Below, in pieces: positions 60,292-64,000 of a stretch of 64,000 bases of DNA. This DNA comes from SCGC-AG-212-J23 sp035649175 (GTDB taxonomy: Bacteria > Pseudomonadota > Gammaproteobacteria > Burkholderiales > SG8-39): NCBI GenBank assembly GCA_035649175.1, contig DASRKB010000011.1:26032-90031 (forward strand). The letters run 5' to 3'. The notes under the pieces were generated by a model. That model made no database searches. It worked only from the letters and a program-made list of their open reading frames with translations, and was not told where the DNA came from. The position numbers and the translations under genes are program-made. The first letter of the stretch is position 1. The number at the start of each line of letters is the position of its first letter.

Positions 60292-61023
60292 TCAGCGAAA
60301 TTCCGTGCGGTAGCGAAAAATGTCGCCGCGCAGCACCGAGATGCGGTACTCCACGACACGCTCGGCGCTCGAGTAGGTGCGCCGCTCGACGCGGAAGAGC
60401 GGCGTTCCGGCCGGGATGCCGAGGGCCTTGGCGGTGTAGACGTCGGCCTTGGTCGGGTCGACGACCTCGACCGCGCGCAGGAGCGGCACCGCGTACACCT
60501 CGGTGATGATGTCGAGCAGGAAGCGGCTCTCGAGCGGCTGGCGCGACAGCTCGGGGAAGAGCGCGCGCGGCAGGTAGCTCGCCTGCAGCGCCGCCGGCCG
60601 CTCGCCGGCGAATCGCACGCGCTCAAGGTGCCACACCTCCTCGCCGCGCGATAGCCCGAGCACCATGGCCACCGACTCCTCCGCTTTCACGCGCCGGCAG
60701 AAGATCACCCGGCTCTCCTGTTCGAGCGAGGGACCGACCACTGTGAACCGGCCGAAGGAGCCGGCGAAGCGGCTCTCGAGCTTGGGCGGGCTGACGAAGG
60801 TGCCGCGGCCGCGGTAGCGCTCAAGGTAGCCCTCGGCCACGAGGTCGCCGATGGCGCGGCGCAACGTGCCGCGGCTCACCTTGTAGTGCGCGCACAGCTC
60901 GGGCTCCGCCGGGATCTCGCTGCCCGGCGACCAGGTCCCCGCGCGCAGCCGCAGGAGCAGGTCCTCCTTCACCTGGTGGTGCAAGGCGACCGCGGGCTGG
61001 GGCGAAAAAACCGGCGTCGACAT
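60292..61023 (-). CDS. GntR-family (HutC/UTRA) transcriptional regulator
   Basis: The 243-residue regulator starts at ATG 61023. The winged helix (about 10-75) has LRAGTWSPGSEIPAEPELCAH, VSRGTLRRAIGDLVAEGYLE and RGRGTFVSPP. The C-terminal UTRA ligand domain has EESVAMVLGLSRGEEVWHLE and LFRVERRTYSSAERVVEYRI. It diverges from the Bug/sulfatase genes, and two GTNTANAC sites lie in the gap. It most likely represses that operon until its ligand appears. Confidence 0.92.
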   Translation of the reverse strand: MSTPVFSPQPAVALHHQVKEDLLLRLRAGTWSPGSEIPAEPELCAHYKVSRGTLRRAIGDLVAEGYLERYRGRGTFVSPPKLESRFAGSFGRFTVVGPSLEQESRVIFCRRVKAEESVAMVLGLSRGEEVWHLERVRFAGERPAALQASYLPRALFPELSRQPLESRFLLDIITEVYAVPLLRAVEVVDPTKADVYTAKALGIPAGTPLFRVERRTYSSAERVVEYRISVLRGDIFRYRTEFR

Positions 61024-61039
61024 GGCGTGGCGGCTTGTT

Positions 61040-61055
61040 GTATAAACGTTTAGAC
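61040..61055. promoter_or_regulatory. Two abutting GntR-type operator-like sites
   Basis: GTATAAAC (61040-61047) and GTTTAGAC (61048-61055) both fit the GntR consensus GT-N-TA-N-AC and lie end to end. They are in the 55 bp between the divergent gntR and Bug genes, 24 bp before the Bug ATG. This fits autoregulation plus control of the receptor-sulfatase operon. Confidence 0.7.
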
Positions 61056-61078
61056 GTTCCGTCAAGGGAGGAGGACCC

Positions 61079-62053
61079 ATGCGACGCCCGCTGCAGCTTC
61101 TCAGTTTTATCCTGGTATCCGCTTTCGCCACCTCGCTCTCGGCGCAGTCCTGGCCGACGAAGCCGGTGCGCCTCGTGCTCGGCTACGCTGCCGGCGGCGC
61201 GATGGACATGAGCGCGCGCAGCATCGCGCCGATCCTGCAGCAGAGCCTGGGTCAGCCCTTCGTCGTCGAGAACCGCACGGGGGGCGCGGCAAACATCGCG
61301 GCCGAGGCGGTGGCGCGCGCCGACGCGGACGGGCACACGATCCTTTTCTACGCGGACGCCTACACCATCGCGCCCTCGCTCTTCGCCAAGCTCACCTATG
61401 ACCCGGTGAAGGACTTCGCGCACGTCACGCAGATGATCAGCGGCGCGCACATCCTCGTCGGGCATCCGTCGGTGCCGGCGAGCACGCTGCCCGAGCTCAT
61501 CGCCTATGCCAAGGCGAACCCCGGAAAGCTCGCGTACGCCTCGCCCGGCAACGGCACGCCGCAGCACCTCGCCGCCGAGCTTTTCAAGAACCTCGCGGGC
61601 AACCTGGACATCACGCACGTGCCCTATCGCGGCGGCGGCCAGGCGATCGGCGACGTGGTGGGCGGGCAGATCCCGCTCGCCTCGCTCGGCCTGCCGCCCA
61701 CCGCAGGGCACATCAAGGCCGGCAGGCTGAAGGCCTTCGCCGTGACGAGCAAGGTGCGCCAGAAGCTGCTGCCGGACACGCCGACTTTCCAGGAAGCGGG
61801 CGTCGCCGGGTTCGAGACGGTGCAGTGGTGGGGTCCCGCCGTGCCCGCCGCCACGCCCGCGCCGGTGGTGCAGAAGATCTACGACGAGTTCGTGAAGGCG
61901 ATGCGCGATCCGAAGCTCGTCGAGCGCTGGAACGGCGCGGGGCTCGAGGTGACGCCGAGTGCCTCGCCGGAGGCCTTCACCGGATTCATCAAGGCCGAGA
62001 TCGACCGTTGGGCGCCGGTGGTCAAGGCGAGCGGCGCGAGGGTGGACAACTGA
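61079..62053 (+). CDS. Bug-family solute receptor of the sulfatase operon
   Basis: The 324-residue product has the Sec signal MRRPLQLLSFILVSAFATSLSA, then SWPTKPVRLVLGYAAGGAMDMSAR, the VENRTGGAANIAAEAVARAD loop and HVPYRGGGQAIGDVVGGQIPL in lobe two. An AGGGAGGAGG ribosome site precedes the ATG. The stop is followed one base later by the first sulfatase. It probably binds a carboxylated or sulfated compound; that is inferred from its neighbours. Confidence 0.92.
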   Translation: MRRPLQLLSFILVSAFATSLSAQSWPTKPVRLVLGYAAGGAMDMSARSIAPILQQSLGQPFVVENRTGGAANIAAEAVARADADGHTILFYADAYTIAPSLFAKLTYDPVKDFAHVTQMISGAHILVGHPSVPASTLPELIAYAKANPGKLAYASPGNGTPQHLAAELFKNLAGNLDITHVPYRGGGQAIGDVVGGQIPLASLGLPPTAGHIKAGRLKAFAVTSKVRQKLLPDTPTFQEAGVAGFETVQWWGPAVPAATPAPVVQKIYDEFVKAMRDPKLVERWNGAGLEVTPSASPEAFTGFIKAEIDRWAPVVKASGARVDN

Positions 62054-62054
62054 G

Positions 62055-63548
62055 TTGAACGTACTGTTCATCACCTCGGACCAGCAGCGCGGCGACTGCT
62101 ACGGGTTCGAGGGCCGCAAGGTAAAGACGCCGCACCTCGACCGCCTCGCGCGCGAAGGCACGCGCTTCTCGGCCTGCATCACGCCGAACCTGGTGTGCCA
62201 GCCTTCGCGCGCGTCGATCCTCACCGGGCTGCTTCCCTATACGCACGGGGTCTCGGACAACGGCGTCGACCTTGATATAAGGTTTGAAAAAGAAAGTTTT
62301 GCTGCTGCCTTCGGCAGGGCGGGCTACCGCACCGGCTTCATCGGCAAGGCGCACTTCGCCACCTCGCACACGTTCAAGGCGACCGGGACGCCCGAGTGCC
62401 GCAACAGCGACCAGCCGCAGGACTGGACCGGGCCCTACATGGGCTTCGAACACGTCGAGCTGATGGTCGAGGGCCACAACCACTGGCCGCCGATGGAGCC
62501 GCCGCGCGGCCAGCACTACGAGCGCTGGTTCCACAGGGACGGCCGCGGCGAGGAGCTGCAGCGCCTCTACGAGACGCAGCTCGAGCCGCGCTCCACCGCG
62601 ATGCAGACGTTTCACTCCGCGCTGCCGCCGGCGTTCCACAACTCCACGTGGATCGGGGACAGAACCATCGATTTTCTCAGCAAGAATCAGAAGAGCAGAT
62701 TCTGTATCTGGGCGTCTTTTCCCGACCCGCACCATCCGTTCGACGCGCCGGATCCCTGGAGCCGCATGCACCATCCGGACGAGGTCGACCTGCCGGCGCA
62801 CCGCACGCTGGATCTCGAGCGCCGGCCCTGGTGGCACCGCCAGAGCCTCGAGGGCAAGCCGCAGATCGTCGAGCACCTGCGCAGGATCCGAGAGGAGTAC
62901 TCACGCATCCCGCAGCACAGCGACCGGCAGCTGCGCGAGCTCATCGCCAACTACTACGGCATGATCTCGCTCATCGACCACAACGTCGGCCGGATCCTGC
63001 TTCATCTTGAGCAACTGAACCTGTTGAACGAAACCCTCGTCGTCTATTCCACCGACCACGGCGACTGGCTCGGGGACCATGGCCTCATCCTCAAGGGGCC
63101 GATGGCGTACGAGGGGCTGCTGAGGGTGGGCTTGCTCGTCCAGGGACCCGGTGTTCCAAAGAACAAGGTGGTGGAGGATCCGGTGTCGACCCTCGACCTG
63201 CCGGCGACCTTCGCGGATTACGCCGGTATCGACTTCCATCCCGCTCACAGCAAGAGTCTTCGTTCTCTGATCGACGGCAAAGGCAGCCGCGACTTCGCCT
63301 ACAGCGAATGGGACCTGCGCGCCTCGCGCTCCGGCGTGGAGCTCGACCTGCGCACCGTGCGCACGAAGGCGCACAAGCTCACGGTCGACCTGCGCTCGGG
63401 CGCCGGGGAGATGTACGACCTCGCGAACGACCCGCACGAGATGGAGAACATCTTCGAGACCTCGAAGAAGAAAGCGGAGCTGATGGACATGATCCGCAGC
63501 CGGCCCGACGACATCGCGCCGCGCCGGCCGCAAGTGGGGATGGCATGA
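62055..63548 (+). CDS. Sulfatase (formylglycine type)
   Basis: The 497-residue sulfatase starts at TTG 62055, which gives the family N-terminus (LNVLFITSDQQRGDCYGFEG) with the metal aspartate. The modification motif is C-x-P-S-R at Cys48-Arg52 (VCQPSRASILTG), converted to formylglycine by a sulfatase-maturing enzyme not seen here. The metal motif YSTDHGDWLGDHG is at about 330. No signal peptide, so it is cytoplasmic. It overlaps the next sulfatase by ATGA. Confidence 0.9.
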   Translation: MNVLFITSDQQRGDCYGFEGRKVKTPHLDRLAREGTRFSACITPNLVCQPSRASILTGLLPYTHGVSDNGVDLDIRFEKESFAAAFGRAGYRTGFIGKAHFATSHTFKATGTPECRNSDQPQDWTGPYMGFEHVELMVEGHNHWPPMEPPRGQHYERWFHRDGRGEELQRLYETQLEPRSTAMQTFHSALPPAFHNSTWIGDRTIDFLSKNQKSRFCIWASFPDPHHPFDAPDPWSRMHHPDEVDLPAHRTLDLERRPWWHRQSLEGKPQIVEHLRRIREEYSRIPQHSDRQLRELIANYYGMISLIDHNVGRILLHLEQLNLLNETLVVYSTDHGDWLGDHGLILKGPMAYEGLLRVGLLVQGPGVPKNKVVEDPVSTLDLPATFADYAGIDFHPAHSKSLRSLIDGKGSRDFAYSEWDLRASRSGVELDLRTVRTKAHKLTVDLRSGAGEMYDLANDPHEMENIFETSKKKAELMDMIRSRPDDIAPRRPQVGMA

Positions 63549-64000
63549 GCCCGGCGAACCTCGTGGTCATCATGTCCGACGAGCACGACCCGCGCTGGAT
63601 GGGCTGCTCGGGCAACACGCTGGTGCAGACGCCGAACCTCGACCGGCTCGCCGCACGTGGCACGCGCTTCACCGACGCCTATACCACCTGCCCGATCTGC
63701 GTGCCGGCGCGCGCGGCGTTCGCGATCGGCAAGTACATCCACCAGATCGGCTTCTGGGACAACGCCGACCCCTACGACGGCAGCGTGAAGAGCTGGCACC
63801 ACCGGCTGCGCGAGTCGGGTCACCGCGTGGTGTCGGTGGGCAAGCTCCACTTCCGCTCTACCGACGACGACAACGGCTTCTCGGAAGAGATCGTGCCGAT
63901 GAATGTCTTCGAGGGGAAGGGCGATCTCTACGGCCTGCTGCGCGGCGCCGACTTCCCGCCGCGCGCCGCCGGAACGAAGCTCGCGGGCCTCGCCGGTCCC
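63545..64000 (+). CDS. Second sulfatase, choline-sulfatase-like (3' end outside window)
   Basis: The first 152 residues show the sulfatase start NLVVIMSDEHDPRWMGCSGN with the metal aspartates, then the motif C-x-P-A-R at Cys52-Arg56 (ICVPARAAFAIGKY) and the strand VVSVGKLHFRSTDDDNGF with lysine and histidine. It overlaps the first sulfatase by ATGA. A pair of cytoplasmic sulfatases with a Bug receptor suggests import and desulfation of an organic sulfate or sulfonate-like compound. Confidence 0.88.
   Translation, partial: MSPANLVVIMSDEHDPRWMGCSGNTLVQTPNLDRLAARGTRFTDAYTTCPICVPARAAFAIGKYIHQIGFWDNADPYDGSVKSWHHRLRESGHRVVSVGKLHFRSTDDDNGFSEEIVPMNVFEGKGDLYGLLRGADFPPRAAGTKLAGLAGP

Noticed and set aside
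1..64000. CRISPR array, tRNA, rRNA, prophage, insertion sequence or integron
   Set aside because: I found no regularly spaced repeats, no cloverleaf-like sequence that I could support and no transposase, integrase or phage structural gene.

Overview
The window is a 64 kb piece of a GC-rich betaproteobacterial chromosome, most likely Burkholderiales or a close relative. This rests on the very high GC content, the dense packing with stop/start overlaps, and five tripartite-tricarboxylate (Bug/TctC) solute receptors, a family greatly expanded in that group. I see no rRNA, tRNA, CRISPR array, prophage or recognisable insertion sequence. It reads as ordinary chromosome rich in carboxylate catabolism and scarred by gene remnants.

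Layout. 1-7 kb: Tat-exported amidohydrolase (cut by the edge), DUF883 protein, hydroxyisobutyrate-type dehydrogenase, pirin, exported FAD oxidase, MFS carrier, lipoprotein. 7-9.5 kb: four small paralogous proteins of an unrecognised family around an NMT1/THI5-like protein, closed by a hairpin terminator. 9.5-14.4 kb: beta-propeller protein, Ser/Thr kinase fused to a cyclic-nucleotide-binding domain, two small exported proteins (one with an EF-hand), an SDR and a 6PGDH-like dehydrogenase. 14.5-23.1 kb: a tight catabolic operon (Bug receptor, LigI-like amidohydrolase, cupin, TPP enzyme, FAD dehydrogenase, TctC, fused TctA-TctB). 23.1-28.9 kb: CHRD lipoprotein, CoA transferase with Bug receptor, adenylate cyclase with TPR-like tail, quinone reductase. 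28.9-33.3 kb: the prkA-yeaH-spoVR stress module on the minus strand. 33.5-42 kb: glutathionyl transferase, MipA/OmpV protein, a MarR-GNAT regulator with a palindromic operator, then SDR, beta-keto acid cleavage enzyme, Bug receptor and MFS carrier.

42-61 kb is a mosaic of housekeeping and accessory genes: BON protein, DNA ligase, Mla-type ATPase, DUF6781 protein, ABC1 kinase, hybrid histidine kinase, NTP-carrier-like MFS, PPK2, MsrB, Gfo/Idh. Between them lie at least five genes that have lost internal or 5' segments: the LigD polymerase domain, a GNAT acetyltransferase, a GFA-family protein, an aldo/keto reductase and a TTC38-like protein, plus the last 11 codons of a second GntR gene. Either this lineage is losing genes by short internal deletions or the assembly has systematic small losses. 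61-64 kb: GntR regulator with two abutting operator-like sites, a divergent Bug receptor and two sulfatases, the last cut by the window edge.

Another recurring oddity is that four genes (at 2112, 4953, 7078 and about 34700) keep family-essential N-terminal sequence in frame upstream of any ATG, GTG or TTG. This suggests ACG or CTG initiation, or point errors at the start codon.
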